Shown: positions 1 to 9,161, counted from the stretch's first letter. The stretch is DNA of 64,000 bases from JAICYJ01 sp963737445 (GCA_963737445.1 CAVTSO010000008.1:21328-85327); one strand, 5' to 3'. Translations and numbers: made by a program. The notes: a model not told the origin generated them from the letters alone.

Positions 1-205
1 CCAGCACGGCCGCTTCGCCGCTGGTGGGGTGGAGGATGCCAGTCAGCATCTTGATCGAGGTCGACTTGCCGGCGCCGTTGGGCCCGATGTAGGCCAGGCG
101 TTCGCCCGACTCCACCGCGAAGCTGATGCCGGCCACCGCCTCGACCGGCTCGCCTCGCCTGGCCGGGAAGGTCTTTCGCAGCGCGCGTGCCTCGATCGCG
201 ATCAT
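1..205 (-). CDS. ABC transporter ATP-binding protein, N-terminal part (cut by window edge)
   Basis: The first 68 residues of an ABC ATPase are visible. The Walker A motif GPNGAGKST sits at residues 41-49 and is followed by a helix of the IKMLTGILHPTSG type, typical of ATPases of ABC-2 type exporters. The Q-loop, signature and Walker B lie outside the window. The ATG at 205 is preceded by GGTGAG, a plausible ribosome binding site. The gene diverges from the Mrp-type ATPase gene with only 39 nt between the starts. Substrate and permease partner cannot be told from this fragment. Confidence 0.85.
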   Translation of the reverse strand, partial: MIAIEARALRKTFPARRGEPVEAVAGISFAVESGERLAYIGPNGAGKSTSIKMLTGILHPTSGEAAVL

Positions 206-232
206 GGCTCACCGTAGCAATCCGGTCGGGGC

Positions 233-238
233 TACCAT
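233..238 (+). promoter_or_regulatory. -10 box for the mrp-type gene, leaderless arrangement
   Basis: TACCAT lies 6 nt upstream of the ATG at 245. This places the expected transcription start at or beside the start codon. No convincing -35 box is seen, and no Shine-Dalgarno motif precedes the ATG. Confidence 0.45.
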
Positions 239-244
239 CCTGCC

Positions 245-1354
245 ATGGTTTCCGAGCAGGATGTGCGGTCAGCCCTGGTCGCCGTCATCGATCCCGAGAT
301 CCGCCGCAGCGTTGTCGAGCTGGACATGGTGCGGGCCGTTGCCATCGAGGGCAGCGGCGTCGAGGTGACGATCGCTCTGACGGTCCCGGGATGCCCGATG
401 AAGGCGAACCTCGAGCAGCAGGTGCGGGACCACGTCGGTGCGGTCGAGGGGGTCGAGTCGGTGTCGGTGGCGTTCGACGTGATGACGGCTGAGCAGCGCA
501 CCGCGCTGCGGCAGCGGCTGTCCGGGGCGCCGGCCGGCGAGGAGCGCAAGCTGTCGCTGGAGCCCGCGACGCGCGTGATCGCCGTCGCCTCCGGCAAGGG
601 CGGTGTCGGCAAGTCGTCGCTGACCGCCAACCTGGCGGCGGCGCTGGCGCTGGACGGGGCGGAGGTGGGCGTCGTCGACGCCGACATCTACGGCTACTCG
701 ATGCCGCGCATGCTGGGCATCTCGCGGCGGCCGGTGGCGGTCGACCAGATGATGATCCCGCCCGTCAACCACGGCCTCAAGATCATCTCGATCGGGTTCT
801 TCGTGGACGGCGACGGCGCGATCCCCTGGCGCGGCCCGATGCTGCACCGCGCGCTCGAGCAGTTCCTGTCCGATGTGCACTGGGGCGCGCTCGACTACCT
901 GGTGGTGGACATGCCTCCCGGCACGGGCGACATCTCGATTTCGCTGGGGCAGCTGCTGCCCGAGCCCGATCTGCTGATCGTGACCACGCCGCAGGCGGCG
1001 GCTCAGAGGGTGGCGCGCAGGGCCGCGGACGTGGCGTCGAAGACGGGCATGCGGGTGGCCGGCGTGATCGAGAACATGAGCCATCTGGTCTGCAGCTGCT
1101 GCGGCGAGGTCACCCACCCGTTCGGCCAGGGCGGCGGCCAGGAGCTGGCCGACGAGCTGGGCGTGCCGCTGCTGGGGCAGGTGCCGCTGGACGAGCGGCT
1201 GCGCGTGACCGCCGACGAGGGCATCCCGCTGGTGGTCGCCGAGCCCGAGAACGCCACCGCCAAGGCCCTGCGCGAGCTGGCAGTGGCGGTGCCCGGTGTG
1301 CTGCGCCCGCGCAGCGGTGCGGAGCGCATCAAGAAGCCGCTCGCGGTCATCTAG
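245..1354 (+). CDS. Mrp/NBP35-family Fe-S carrier ATPase with N-terminal MIP18 (DUF59) domain
   Basis: This 369-residue protein has a MIP18/DUF59-like domain (about residues 5-80) fused to a ParA/MinD-type P-loop ATPase. The deviant Walker A GKGGVGKSS is near residues 117-125, and VVDADIYG and VVDMPPGTGD provide the switch and Walker B segments. The CxxC pair that bridges the Fe-S cluster in Mrp/ApbC dimers is present as C283-S-C-C286. Members of this family bind and transfer [4Fe-4S] clusters; the mitochondrial relative Ind1 serves complex I. The nearby complete nuo operon makes a similar role attractive, but that is inference. Length and motif order are normal for bacterial Mrp. Confidence 0.93.
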   Translation: MVSEQDVRSALVAVIDPEIRRSVVELDMVRAVAIEGSGVEVTIALTVPGCPMKANLEQQVRDHVGAVEGVESVSVAFDVMTAEQRTALRQRLSGAPAGEERKLSLEPATRVIAVASGKGGVGKSSLTANLAAALALDGAEVGVVDADIYGYSMPRMLGISRRPVAVDQMMIPPVNHGLKIISIGFFVDGDGAIPWRGPMLHRALEQFLSDVHWGALDYLVVDMPPGTGDISISLGQLLPEPDLLIVTTPQAAAQRVARRAADVASKTGMRVAGVIENMSHLVCSCCGEVTHPFGQGGGQELADELGVPLLGQVPLDERLRVTADEGIPLVVAEPENATAKALRELAVAVPGVLRPRSGAERIKKPLAVI

Positions 1355-1365
1355 CCTGCTCGAAG

Positions 1366-2172
1366 CTAGCCCCGCAGAATTTCCAGCACCGCCGGATCGA
1401 TACGGCTGCCGTCCGGCCACATCCGCTCCTCCAGGTTCTCGACGCCGGCGTAGGCATCGAGCGAGTCGAAGCCGCGATCCGCAAGCAGGCGTGACACCTC
1501 GTCGGCCAGCGCTCCCTCCAGTGGCAGGAACTCCTCGGCCGGGGTCTTCCCGAACAGCAGCTGGTGGATGCCGAGGATGCGGATCATCTCGGGCACCGGA
1601 TCGCGATGGTCGTCCACGCGCAGATCGATCAGGATGTCGTTGTTTCCCCCGTAACCGGCGCCGGTCTGGCGCACGACCAGCGCCGCCGCCTGGCGCCCGC
1701 GCCGATCGCCGCCCGCCCGGTCGGCGGCGAGCAGCGCGGCGGCCATCCGGTCGGCCAGCGGTCCGCCGGTCGCGGCGAAGGTGTCGACCAGCGCGTCGAC
1801 CACTTGCGGGCCGGCCAGGATGTTGCCCTGGGCGGCAAAGCCCGGGCCGGTGCGACCGCCGGCCCAGTCCATGCAGTGCGCGCCGGTATGCGTTGCGCTG
1901 CCGCCCCGCCCGTCGACGATGCCGAGCTGCCGCTCGTCGGTTCCCTCGTCCGCTCCGGTCAACGCGTCCAGCGCGTCCCGTGCGCTGCTGCCCGCCGCCA
2001 GCCGCTCCAGCCCGTCCGGGCCGTAGCCGACGTTGGCGGCCGCCTGCGTGGCGATGGCACCGACGTCGCCCCGCACCCACGGCACGATCGCCCCCACGCA
2101 CGGGAACTTCGAGGCCACAGCCACGCCCCACTGCCGGGCCTCGAGGTCGCACGCGACCAGCGAGAAGGTCAT
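1366..2172 (-). CDS. DUF1028 family protein with C-terminal extension
   Basis: The 268-residue protein begins MTFSLVACDLEARQWGVAVASKFPCVGA, the typical DUF1028 start. That family has an Ntn-hydrolase-like fold and no firmly known substrate. The conserved GYGPDGLERL and AAQGNILAG segments are present. After the core (about residue 205) follows a helical extension of the putative peptidoglycan-binding type found in many DUF1028 proteins. The ATG overlaps the stop of the upstream metallo-hydrolase gene as ATGA, so the two are probably translationally coupled. A second DUF1028 gene with a different C-terminus lies at 39300-40175. Confidence 0.85.
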   Translation of the reverse strand: MTFSLVACDLEARQWGVAVASKFPCVGAIVPWVRGDVGAIATQAAANVGYGPDGLERLAAGSSARDALDALTGADEGTDERQLGIVDGRGGSATHTGAHCMDWAGGRTGPGFAAQGNILAGPQVVDALVDTFAATGGPLADRMAAALLAADRAGGDRRGRQAAALVVRQTGAGYGGNNDILIDLRVDDHRDPVPEMIRILGIHQLLFGKTPAEEFLPLEGALADEVSRLLADRGFDSLDAYAGVENLEERMWPDGSRIDPAVLEILRG

Positions 2173-2888
2173 TCGACCGTGCCGCCCGGAGCCACGTCGA
2201 GCACCTCCAGCCCCGACACGTCGGCCGCCTCGCGGCGCAGCTGGTCGGGCGTCCCGTGCAGCGCCGGGAACGTCCCGTAGTGCGTCGGCACGACCTTCTT
2301 GACGCCCAGCATCCGGATCGCCTCGGCAGCCTCGAACGGGCCCATCGTGAAGAAGTCGCCGATCGGAAGGATCGCCACGTCGGGCTTGTACAGCCGGCCG
2401 ATCAGGGCCATGTCGCCGAACACGGAGGTGTCGCCGGCCACGTACACGCGCCGCCCGTCCTCGAGCGTGACGATGTAGCCGTTCGGGTCGCCCGTGTGCA
2501 GGATCGTTCCGTCCGGCTGGGTGAAGCTGGACGAGTGGCGGGCGTCGACCATCGTGAACTTGAGGCCCTCGGCCTCGGCGGTGCCGCCCTTGTTGTATCC
2601 GATCACGTTCTGGACGCCGTTGGCCTCCAGGTAGTCGCCCAGCTCGATCATCGCCAGGACCGCCTTGGGCGCGTGCCTGGTCGCCAGGTCGACGGCGTCG
2701 CCGGTGTGGTCGTTGTGCCCGTGCGTGAGCAGGAGCACGTCGAACGGGCCGGGGTCCTTCAGCTCGTCCGGCACGACCGGGTTGCCGGTCACCCAGGGAT
2801 CGATCAGCACCCGCTTGCCCCCGGGCGTCTCCATGATCCAGGTGGCGTGCCCAACCCACGTCAGCCGCAGTCCGTTTCCAAGCCCCAT
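2169..2888 (-). CDS. UPF0173-type metal-dependent hydrolase (metallo-beta-lactamase fold)
   Basis: The 239-residue protein starts MGLGNGLRLTWVGHATWIMETPGGKRVLIDPW and carries the metal-binding motif THGHNDHTGD (HxHxDH) near residue 57. Further likely ligands are in VDARHSSSF, VAGDTSVFGDM and the C-terminal PTHYGTFPALHG. This fits the short UPF0173/YtkL group of metallo-beta-lactamase-fold hydrolases, whose physiological substrate is unclear. Of two ATGs 6 nt apart, the second is chosen because AGGGAG lies 8 nt before it. Its stop overlaps the DUF1028 start. Confidence 0.9.
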   Translation of the reverse strand: MGLGNGLRLTWVGHATWIMETPGGKRVLIDPWVTGNPVVPDELKDPGPFDVLLLTHGHNDHTGDAVDLATRHAPKAVLAMIELGDYLEANGVQNVIGYNKGGTAEAEGLKFTMVDARHSSSFTQPDGTILHTGDPNGYIVTLEDGRRVYVAGDTSVFGDMALIGRLYKPDVAILPIGDFFTMGPFEAAEAIRMLGVKKVVPTHYGTFPALHGTPDQLRREAADVSGLEVLDVAPGGTVE

Positions 2889-2973
2889 GGTCATCGCTCC
2901 CTTTGCGTTTGAGTTCCGGCCGCAGACTACCGAGAGAGCAGGAAGCGCCGCCACCTGCGCGAAGTGAACGGGC

Positions 2974-3501
2974 ATGACCATCACATCAGCACCACGCACC
3001 GCGACCGTCGGTGCGCTGCTGGCGGTCGCCGCCGGCCTGATCGCACCCAACAACCTGATCGCCTTCTACCTCACGGCGCTGGCAGCCGCGTTGCTGCTGT
3101 TCGCCGCGTTTCTCGCCTACCTCGACGCCGCGGAACAGCTGGATGCCCGCAGCGGGCTGGCGGTCGCGACGGCCGGCCTCGGCGCGGCCCTCGTGATGGC
3201 CGACGCCGCCATCCGCTTCCCGGCGGTACTCGACCCGAGTGCACCCCAGGGCGCGAGCGCGCTGGCGATGGTGGCGCTGCTCGTCGTGATGACCGGGGTG
3301 GTCGGCGAGCTCGTGTGGATGCAGGCTGATGACGCCGCATCGCTGCGCGAGCGGCTGCGCCCCGTGCGGCACCTGCTGACACGGCTAGCAGGGCGCTTCG
3401 CGCGCTACTTGACCCAGACGGGAGTGCCGATCGGGGTCCTCTTGTACATCCACCTGGCCTCCGGCGCCGGCATGCGGATGCAGCCGTGCGAGGCCGGGTA
3501 G
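2974..3501 (+). CDS. small integral membrane protein, function unknown
   Basis: The 175-residue ORF has four hydrophobic segments: about residues 10-28, 30-47, 58-76 and 93-112. They are followed by a basic stretch with LRERLRPVRHLLTRLAG. The last 32 or so residues run antisense over the conserved catalytic end of the L,D-transpeptidase gene, so that part of the reading may not be real or may be a secondary extension. No family is recognised. It diverges from the metallo-hydrolase gene. The membrane portion looks genuine; the C-terminus is uncertain. Confidence 0.5.
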   Translation: MTITSAPRTATVGALLAVAAGLIAPNNLIAFYLTALAAALLLFAAFLAYLDAAEQLDARSGLAVATAGLGAALVMADAAIRFPAVLDPSAPQGASALAMVALLVVMTGVVGELVWMQADDAASLRERLRPVRHLLTRLAGRFARYLTQTGVPIGVLLYIHLASGAGMRMQPCEAG

Positions 3502-4049
3502 CCGGGCACGCTTGCGAACGAGTGCATCGCGATGCCGCCGACGATGTAGCTGGCCCATGGCAGCCATACGTGGAACGGGATCGACCACGACATCCGCGAC
3601 TTCGAGTAGACGTGCCAGTGGCCGGTGGGTGTGACGTGACCGGGCGCGGCCGTCGAGACGTGGATCGCGCGCCGCACCTTGCCCAGCTTCCCGATCAGGA
3701 GCAGCACCTGCCTGCCCTTGTGCACCTCGACGTGGGCGAAGTGGCGGTGGCCGGTCCACGGCCGCGGCGTCACGGCCTTCTTGAGACGCGCCTGGGTGAT
3801 GGATCCTGCCACGCCGTCGCGCGTCAGCCGGGCCCAGCCCTGGTAGGCCATCACGGCCTGCAAGGTGCGGTAGTCGTAGCACCCCGGTGTGTAGCTCTCC
3901 GGCAGGTACTTGTGCAGGCCCAGCTCGTGCTGGAGACGGTGGACGTCCGGCCCGCACATGCCCTGAGAGAGGGTCCGGGCGCTGGCCGTGGCCGGGAACA
4001 GCACCACGATCGCCAACGAACCAACCGCCACCGCTGCCAGTCGCTTCAT
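3405..4049 (-). CDS. L,D-transpeptidase with N-terminal peptidoglycan-binding domain (secreted)
   Basis: The 214-residue precursor has a signal peptide (MKRLAAVAVGSLAIVVLFPATASA). A PG_binding_1-like segment follows at about residues 28-90, then an YkuD catalytic domain. The catalytic motif HSFASVPGYPASHGCIRM contains the nucleophilic cysteine (about C190) and the conserved His. Such enzymes form 3-3 peptide cross-links or modify peptidoglycan. The ATG at 4049 is preferred over the one at 4055 because GGGAG precedes it by 6 nt. It follows nuoN directly and is in the same frame as nuoN before the nuoN frameshift, so automated calling can fuse the two. Confidence 0.92.
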   Translation of the reverse strand: MKRLAAVAVGSLAIVVLFPATASARTLSQGMCGPDVHRLQHELGLHKYLPESYTPGCYDYRTLQAVMAYQGWARLTRDGVAGSITQARLKKAVTPRPWTGHRHFAHVEVHKGRQVLLLIGKLGKVRRAIHVSTAAPGHVTPTGHWHVYSKSRMSWSIPFHVWLPWASYIVGGIAMHSFASVPGYPASHGCIRMPAPEARWMYKRTPIGTPVWVK

Positions 4050-4051
4050 CG

Positions 4052-5525
4052 TCATCTCCCGATCAGTGATGCACTTGCCGTCTGCGCCAGATCGAGGAGC
4101 GGCCCGGGAATGATCCCGAGCACCATCACCGCGACCGCCGTTGCCAATACGGTAGCCGATGTTACGGCGAACGCCGGGACGATATGGCGACTCCGGGATC
4201 GGCACATCCCGGTCGACCAGCGCGAACGGGATCTTCAGGTAGTAGCCGAGCCCGACCAGGGTCGCGGCCACGCCCACGACGGCCAGGTACGTCTGCCCGA
4301 CGTCGACGGCGCTGCTCCAGATCGTGATCTTGGCGATGAACCCGCCCATCGGCGGCAGCCCGGCCAGCGACAGCATGAACACCACCATCGACAGCGCCAG
4401 CAGCGGCCGCCGGTAGGCGTAGCCGCGGAAGTCATCGATCAACACCGGGCGTCCCAGCTCGCGCTCGCGGATCGCCACCAGCGCGAACGCGCCGATGTTC
4501 ATCAGCGAGTAGATGGCCAGGTAGTAGAACATGGCGCGGGCGGCTGCCTGGGTGTGCACGGCGACCGCCGTGAACAGGAAGCCGGTGTGACCGATCGTGG
4601 AGTATGCCAGCATCCGCTTCACATTCGCCTGCCGCAGCGCCGCCAGGTTCCCGACCGCGAACGACGCGACCGCGAGCGCTCCGATTGCGTCCTGCCAGAT
4701 GGCCGAGTCCTCGCCGAAGGCCGCCACCAGCACCCGGAACGCCAGCACCAGAGCCACGGTCTTGGTGGCCGCCGACATGAACGCGGTCACCGGTGTGGGC
4801 GCTCCCTCGTAGGCGTCCGGCGTCCACATGTGGAACGGCGCCGAGTTGGCCTTGAACCCCAGCCCGACGATGATCATCGCGATGCCCAGCAGCAGCACGC
4901 CGCCGTGGGCGTCGCCGTGACGGATCGACTGGGCGATCAGGTCGAACTCGAACTGCCCGGTAGCGCCGTAGACCAGCGCCGACCCGTACAGCAGGAAGGC
5001 GGCGCCCACCGAGCCGACGACCAGGTACTTGAGCGCGCCCTCCAGGCCCGGCAGCGCGTCCACGTCGATCGCCACCAGCACGTACAGCGCGATCGAGAAC
5101 AGCTCCAGCGCGATGAACGCGATCACCAGGCTGTTCGACACCGCCAGCAGCGACATGCCGGCGGCAGCGGCCAGCAGCAGCGCGTGGTACTCGACCGCCC
5201 GGTCGGCGAGATGCGGCATGCCCCACGCCACGACCACAGCCAGCAGGCCGGCCGCGAAGATCAGCAGCCGCGCGCCGTTGCCGAAGGCGTCGATCCGCAA
5301 CGTGTCGTCGAAGGCCGTGCGCGGCGCATCGTGCCACTGCGCGATCGGCGCCACCATGGCACCGGCGAAGGCGCCCACCGCCACCGCTGCCCCCACGGGA
5401 TGGGCCAGCCGCTGCGGCAGGAAGATCGCGCAGGTCAGAAGCACGCAGGCGCAGCTCAGGAGCACGATCTCGGGTGCGATCGCCGACCACGAGACGGGGA
5501 CGGTGGTGACCGTGAGCGTGATCAT
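4052..5525 (-). CDS. nuoN: NADH-quinone oxidoreductase subunit N, with apparent frameshift near the 3' end
   Basis: NuoN is an antiporter-like proton-pumping subunit of complex I. The frame from the ATG at 5525 encodes the usual many-helix protein through GYYLKIPFALVDRDVPIPE. It then loses hydrophobicity and runs on in frame into the L,D-transpeptidase. In the +1 frame the sequence continues as HIVPAFAVTSATVLATAVAV and then a segment ending GIIPGPLLDLAQ, a typical last NuoN helix, and stops at 4052-4054. The span is 1474 nt, one more than a multiple of three. One extra base (or two missing) between about 4165 and 4215 explains this; it may be a sequencing error or a real mutation. The start overlaps the nuoM stop as ATGA. 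Confidence 0.85.
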
Positions 5526-6952
5526 CCGATCCGCTCCATCACGCCGAACGGCCAGGCCGAGAGCACCAGCAGGATCAGCAGCAGCGGCACCGCCACGGCC
5601 AGCTCGGAGAGCCGCAGGTCGGGCGTGGTCGCGTCGATCCGCTCCCCGTCACCCTCGTGCGCGATCGCCGAGTACCAGCGCAGCATGTACATCGCCGCCA
5701 GCACGATCCCGAGCGAGGCGGCGGCGCCCAGCAGCGGCTGCTCACCGAACGCGCCGATCAGGATGTAGAGCTCCGAGATGAACACGCTCGAGCCGGGCAC
5801 CGCCAGCACGAACAGCGCGGCCAGCAGGAAGACGGTCGAGGCCACCGGCCGCCGGTTGGCGAGCCCGCCCAGCGACTTCAGCGCGTCGGTGCCGGTGCGC
5901 AGCTCGACCAGCCCGATCAGCAGGAACGCCGCCAGCGAGACGACGCCGTGGTTGACCATCTGGAAGGTGGCGCCGGTGAGGCCGTTGTCGCTGAAGACGC
6001 CGCCCGGCCCGAGCACGAAGATGCCGATGATGATCAGGTTCATCTGGCCCACGCTGGAGTAGGCCACCACGCCCCGCGCATCGGGTTGGCGGAACGCGAC
6101 CAGCGATGCGTACAGCAGGCCGGCCAGGCCCAGGCCCAGGAACAGCCAGCGCCAGTGGTAGGCGGTGGCCGGGAACAGCGGCACGGCGAACCGGATCAGC
6201 CCGTAGGCGCCGGCCTTGGAGATGACTCCGGAGAGCAGCGCCGTCACCTCGGGCGTCGACTGGCGGTATGCGTCCGGCAGCCAGCCGTGCAGCGGGAACA
6301 TCGGCGCCTTGATGCAGAAGGCCAGCGCGAACGCGCCGAACATCCACCAGGAGTCGCGTCCCTGGGCCGCCAGCACGCCCAGGTCGAACGAGTGCCCCTC
6401 CACCGCGAGCCCGGCGATGGCGACCAGCATCAGCAGCGAGCCGGCCAGCGAGTAGATGATGAACTGGAGCGTGGCGAAGCGGCGCCGCTCACCGCCCCAG
6501 ACGCCCATCAGCACGAACAGGGCGATCATCATCACCTCCCAGCCCGTGTAGAACAGCACCAGGTCGCGGGCCGTGAACAGCGTCACCAGCGACGCCTCGA
6601 GCAGCAGCAGCAGGCCCAGGTACAGGCTGAGGCGGTCGCGGCCGGCGCGGATAGCCGTCCAGACGGCGCTGGCCACGCCCACGGCGGTGAGGGCGACCAT
6701 GAACATCGACAGCCCGTCCATGGCCACGTGGAAGTGCACGTCGGCGCCGCCGATCAGGTTCGGGATCCACACCCTGTCGGTGACGAACTGGCTGCCGCCG
6801 CCGACGTTGAAGGTGACGATCGCGACCGCCGCCAGCACCAGCTCGGCGAGCACCGCAGCCAGCCCCAGCGCCGCCGCGACGCGCCGGTCGAGCGGCAGGA
6901 AGCCGATCAGCACGGCGCACACCAGCGGCAGCGCGATCAGGGCGACGGTCAC
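5522..6952 (-). CDS. nuoM: NADH-quinone oxidoreductase subunit M
   Basis: The 476-residue protein starts VTVALIALPLVCAVLIGFLPL from a GTG that overlaps the nuoL stop as GTGA. It is an antiporter-like membrane subunit with the conserved glutamate in YTGWEVMMIALFVLMG. The lysine-bearing region is FCIKAPMFPLHGWLPDAYRQSTPEVTALLSG, and a later lysine is in SGVISKAGAYGLIRF. These residues form the proton channel in the family. Length is normal. The longer reading upstream to 7090 would run antisense-like through nuoL and is not used. Confidence 0.96.
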   Translation of the reverse strand: MTVALIALPLVCAVLIGFLPLDRRVAAALGLAAVLAELVLAAVAIVTFNVGGGSQFVTDRVWIPNLIGGADVHFHVAMDGLSMFMVALTAVGVASAVWTAIRAGRDRLSLYLGLLLLLEASLVTLFTARDLVLFYTGWEVMMIALFVLMGVWGGERRRFATLQFIIYSLAGSLLMLVAIAGLAVEGHSFDLGVLAAQGRDSWWMFGAFALAFCIKAPMFPLHGWLPDAYRQSTPEVTALLSGVISKAGAYGLIRFAVPLFPATAYHWRWLFLGLGLAGLLYASLVAFRQPDARGVVAYSSVGQMNLIIIGIFVLGPGGVFSDNGLTGATFQMVNHGVVSLAAFLLIGLVELRTGTDALKSLGGLANRRPVASTVFLLAALFVLAVPGSSVFISELYILIGAFGEQPLLGAAASLGIVLAAMYMLRWYSAIAHEGDGERIDATTPDLRLSELAVAVPLLLILLVLSAWPFGVMERIG

Positions 6953-8856
6953 AGGTTCGCCTTCCCGAGGAAGAACACGGCCACCAGCGCCGCCCCGCCG
7001 GCCAGCACGGTCACGTACTGGCGCACGATCCCCGACTGGGCGAGCGCGGTGGCCCTGGCCACCGTCGCCACCGTGGTGCGAGCCAGCCACAGCGAGCCGC
7101 CGATGATCCAGCGCTCACCGACGCGGTCCAGCGTGACGGCCAGCCACACCGCCGGGCGGTAGCCGATGTTGTAGTAGAGCTCGTCCCAGCCGAACTTGGC
7201 CTCGGCGATGATGGCCATCGTCTGGAACCGGTTGCGCACAGCGGCCACCCGGGCCGGATCGTCGTACAGCCGCCAGACGTACAGCGCGCCGGCTCCGCCC
7301 AGGCCCCAGGCCAGCGCCGTCGTCAGGATGTCCTGCGGGACGGTGGCCTCGATGGTGGGCGCGGTCTGCGCCAGGAAGTCGCCGAAGAAATTGGTGATGC
7401 CAAAGCCGATCGACAGGAACCCGACCAGCACCGCACCGGCCGCCAGCACCGCCACCGGCAGGAACATCGTCCACGGCGCCTCGCCGTGGCCGCCGTGCAG
7501 GTGCTGCTCGGCGTAGTCGCTCATCTCGCCGTAAAACACGAGCCGCATCAGCCGGGTCGCGTAGATGCCGGTGAAGGCGGCTCCCACCAGGCCGCCCACG
7601 TACACGATCCAGCCGGCGGTGCCGCCTCCGTGCAGCGCGCCCTCCAGGATCGCGTCCTTGGACAGCGGCCAGAACCCGATCAGCGCGATGGTGCCGACCC
7701 ACATCAGCGCGGTCGTGCGCGGCATCACCTTGGAGAGGCCGCCCATCCTGCGCACGTCCTGCTCGTTGGCGAGCGCGTGGATGACGATGCCGGCGCCGAG
7801 GAACAGCAGCGCCTTGAAGAAGGCGTGGCTGAGCAGGTGGAACATGCCGGCCGAGTCGTCGGCCACGCCCACGGCCGCGAACATGTAGCCGATCTGGCTC
7901 ATGGTCGAGTAGGCGATGATGCGTTTGATGTCGGTCTGCACGAGCGCGATCACACCCGCCATCAGCAGCGTGGCCACGCCGATCACCGCCACCAGCGTGC
8001 GCACGTTGGGCGCGTTGGCGAACAGCACGTGGCAGCGCGCGATCAGGTAGACGCCTGCGGTCACCATGGTGGCCGCGTGGATCAGCGCGCTGACCGGGGT
8101 GGGGCCTTCCATGGCGTCCGGAAGCCAGGTGTGGAGCGGGATCTGGGCCGACTTGGCGACGGCGCCCGCCAGCAACAGCAGCGCCACCCAGTTGGCGTCG
8201 GAGCTGCCCTTCGGCCACACGTCGTGCGCCCGCGTGAACACCTCGTGGTAGTTGGTGGTGCCGATGTCGCGCACCATGAAGAAGATCGCGATGGCGATGC
8301 CGACGTCGCCGATCGTGTTCATCACGAAGGCCTTCTTGGCGGCGGCCACCGGCGCCTCCTGCTCGTGCCAGAACCCGATCAGCAGGTAGGACGAGAGGCC
8401 CACCATGCCCCAGCCGGCCAGCAGCAGCACGAAGTTGCCGGCCATCACGAGCAGTAGCATCGAGAACAGGAACAGGTTCATGTAGGCGAAGAAGCGCCGC
8501 TGCTTGGGGTCGCCGTGCATGTAGCCGATCGAGTACATGACGATCAGCGCGCCCACGCCGGACACGATCAGCATCTCGACCACCGACAGCTGGTCGACCT
8601 GGATCGACAGCGGCACCTGGAGCACGTTGGTGTTGTGAGCCCCGGCCCAGGTGTAGAGCGTGAAGACGTGGCTGCGGGCGCTCTCGCCCTCGCCGAGGAT
8701 CGAGAAGAACACGGCGGCGCCGCAGATGAACGAGGCGAACGCGATGGCCGTGGCCAGCCAGGAGGCGGCCTCGCGTCCGATCCGGTTGCCGGCCAGGGCC
8801 AGCACGACCACGCCGGCCAGCGGGAGGAACAGACACAGCCAGGAGAGCGTTTCCAT
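6949..8856 (-). CDS. nuoL: NADH-quinone oxidoreductase subunit L
   Basis: The 635-residue protein is the distal antiporter-like subunit of complex I. It shows the N-terminal helix METLSWLCLFLPLAGVVVLAL. The conserved core includes AGWGMVGLSSYLLIGFW (channel glutamate replaced here by the family's G-L-S context), AKSAQIPLHTWLPDAMEGPTPVSALIHAATMVTAGVYL and a long C-terminal part carrying the lateral helix. The protein ends in a hydrophobic anchor, LAGGAALVAVFFLGKANL. The ATG overlaps the nuoK stop as TGATG. Length is close to the family norm. Confidence 0.96.
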   Translation of the reverse strand: METLSWLCLFLPLAGVVVLALAGNRIGREAASWLATAIAFASFICGAAVFFSILGEGESARSHVFTLYTWAGAHNTNVLQVPLSIQVDQLSVVEMLIVSGVGALIVMYSIGYMHGDPKQRRFFAYMNLFLFSMLLLVMAGNFVLLLAGWGMVGLSSYLLIGFWHEQEAPVAAAKKAFVMNTIGDVGIAIAIFFMVRDIGTTNYHEVFTRAHDVWPKGSSDANWVALLLLAGAVAKSAQIPLHTWLPDAMEGPTPVSALIHAATMVTAGVYLIARCHVLFANAPNVRTLVAVIGVATLLMAGVIALVQTDIKRIIAYSTMSQIGYMFAAVGVADDSAGMFHLLSHAFFKALLFLGAGIVIHALANEQDVRRMGGLSKVMPRTTALMWVGTIALIGFWPLSKDAILEGALHGGGTAGWIVYVGGLVGAAFTGIYATRLMRLVFYGEMSDYAEQHLHGGHGEAPWTMFLPVAVLAAGAVLVGFLSIGFGITNFFGDFLAQTAPTIEATVPQDILTTALAWGLGGAGALYVWRLYDDPARVAAVRNRFQTMAIIAEAKFGWDELYYNIGYRPAVWLAVTLDRVGERWIIGGSLWLARTTVATVARATALAQSGIVRQYVTVLAGGAALVAVFFLGKANL

Positions 8857-9161
8857 CAGTGCCGAAGCGCCGTCAGCCGGTCGACGTCAAGTTCGGCCTT
8901 GCGGCGCGCCACGGCCACAACCAGCCCCAGGCCGACAACGACCTCGGAGGCCGCGATGCCCATCACGATCAGCGCGAACACCTGGCCGCTCTGCTCACCC
9001 CAGTAGCGCGAGAAGGCGATCAGCGTGAGGTTGCAGGAGTTCAGCATCAGCTCCACCGACAGCAGCAGGATCAGCGGGCTGCGGCGAGTGAACACGCCGA
9101 ACATGCCGATCCCGAACACGATCGCCGACACCGACACGAAGTACTCGACGCCGATGTGCAT
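8856..9161 (-). CDS. nuoK: NADH-quinone oxidoreductase subunit K
   Basis: The 101-residue protein has three transmembrane helices. It carries the conserved glutamates in LLLSVELMLNSCNLTLIAFSR and ASEVVVGLGLVVAVARR, which contribute to the central proton path in complex I. Length is typical. It overlaps its neighbours at both ends by 1 nt (the TGATG pattern). Confidence 0.96.
   Translation of the reverse strand: MHIGVEYFVSVSAIVFGIGMFGVFTRRSPLILLLSVELMLNSCNLTLIAFSRYWGEQSGQVFALIVMGIAASEVVVGLGLVVAVARRKAELDVDRLTALRH

Noticed and set aside
269..2152. Very long ORFs rich in Arg, Gly, Ala and Pro on the strand opposite to clear genes here and throughout the window
   Set aside because: They are frame shadows of high-GC genes: no conserved motifs, extreme composition, and complete overlap with well-supported genes.
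3405..5525. A single 706-codon gene fusing NuoN to the L,D-transpeptidase
   Set aside because: The transpeptidase has its own ribosome binding site and signal peptide, and the true NuoN end is found in the +1 frame, so the fusion is an artefact of the frameshift.
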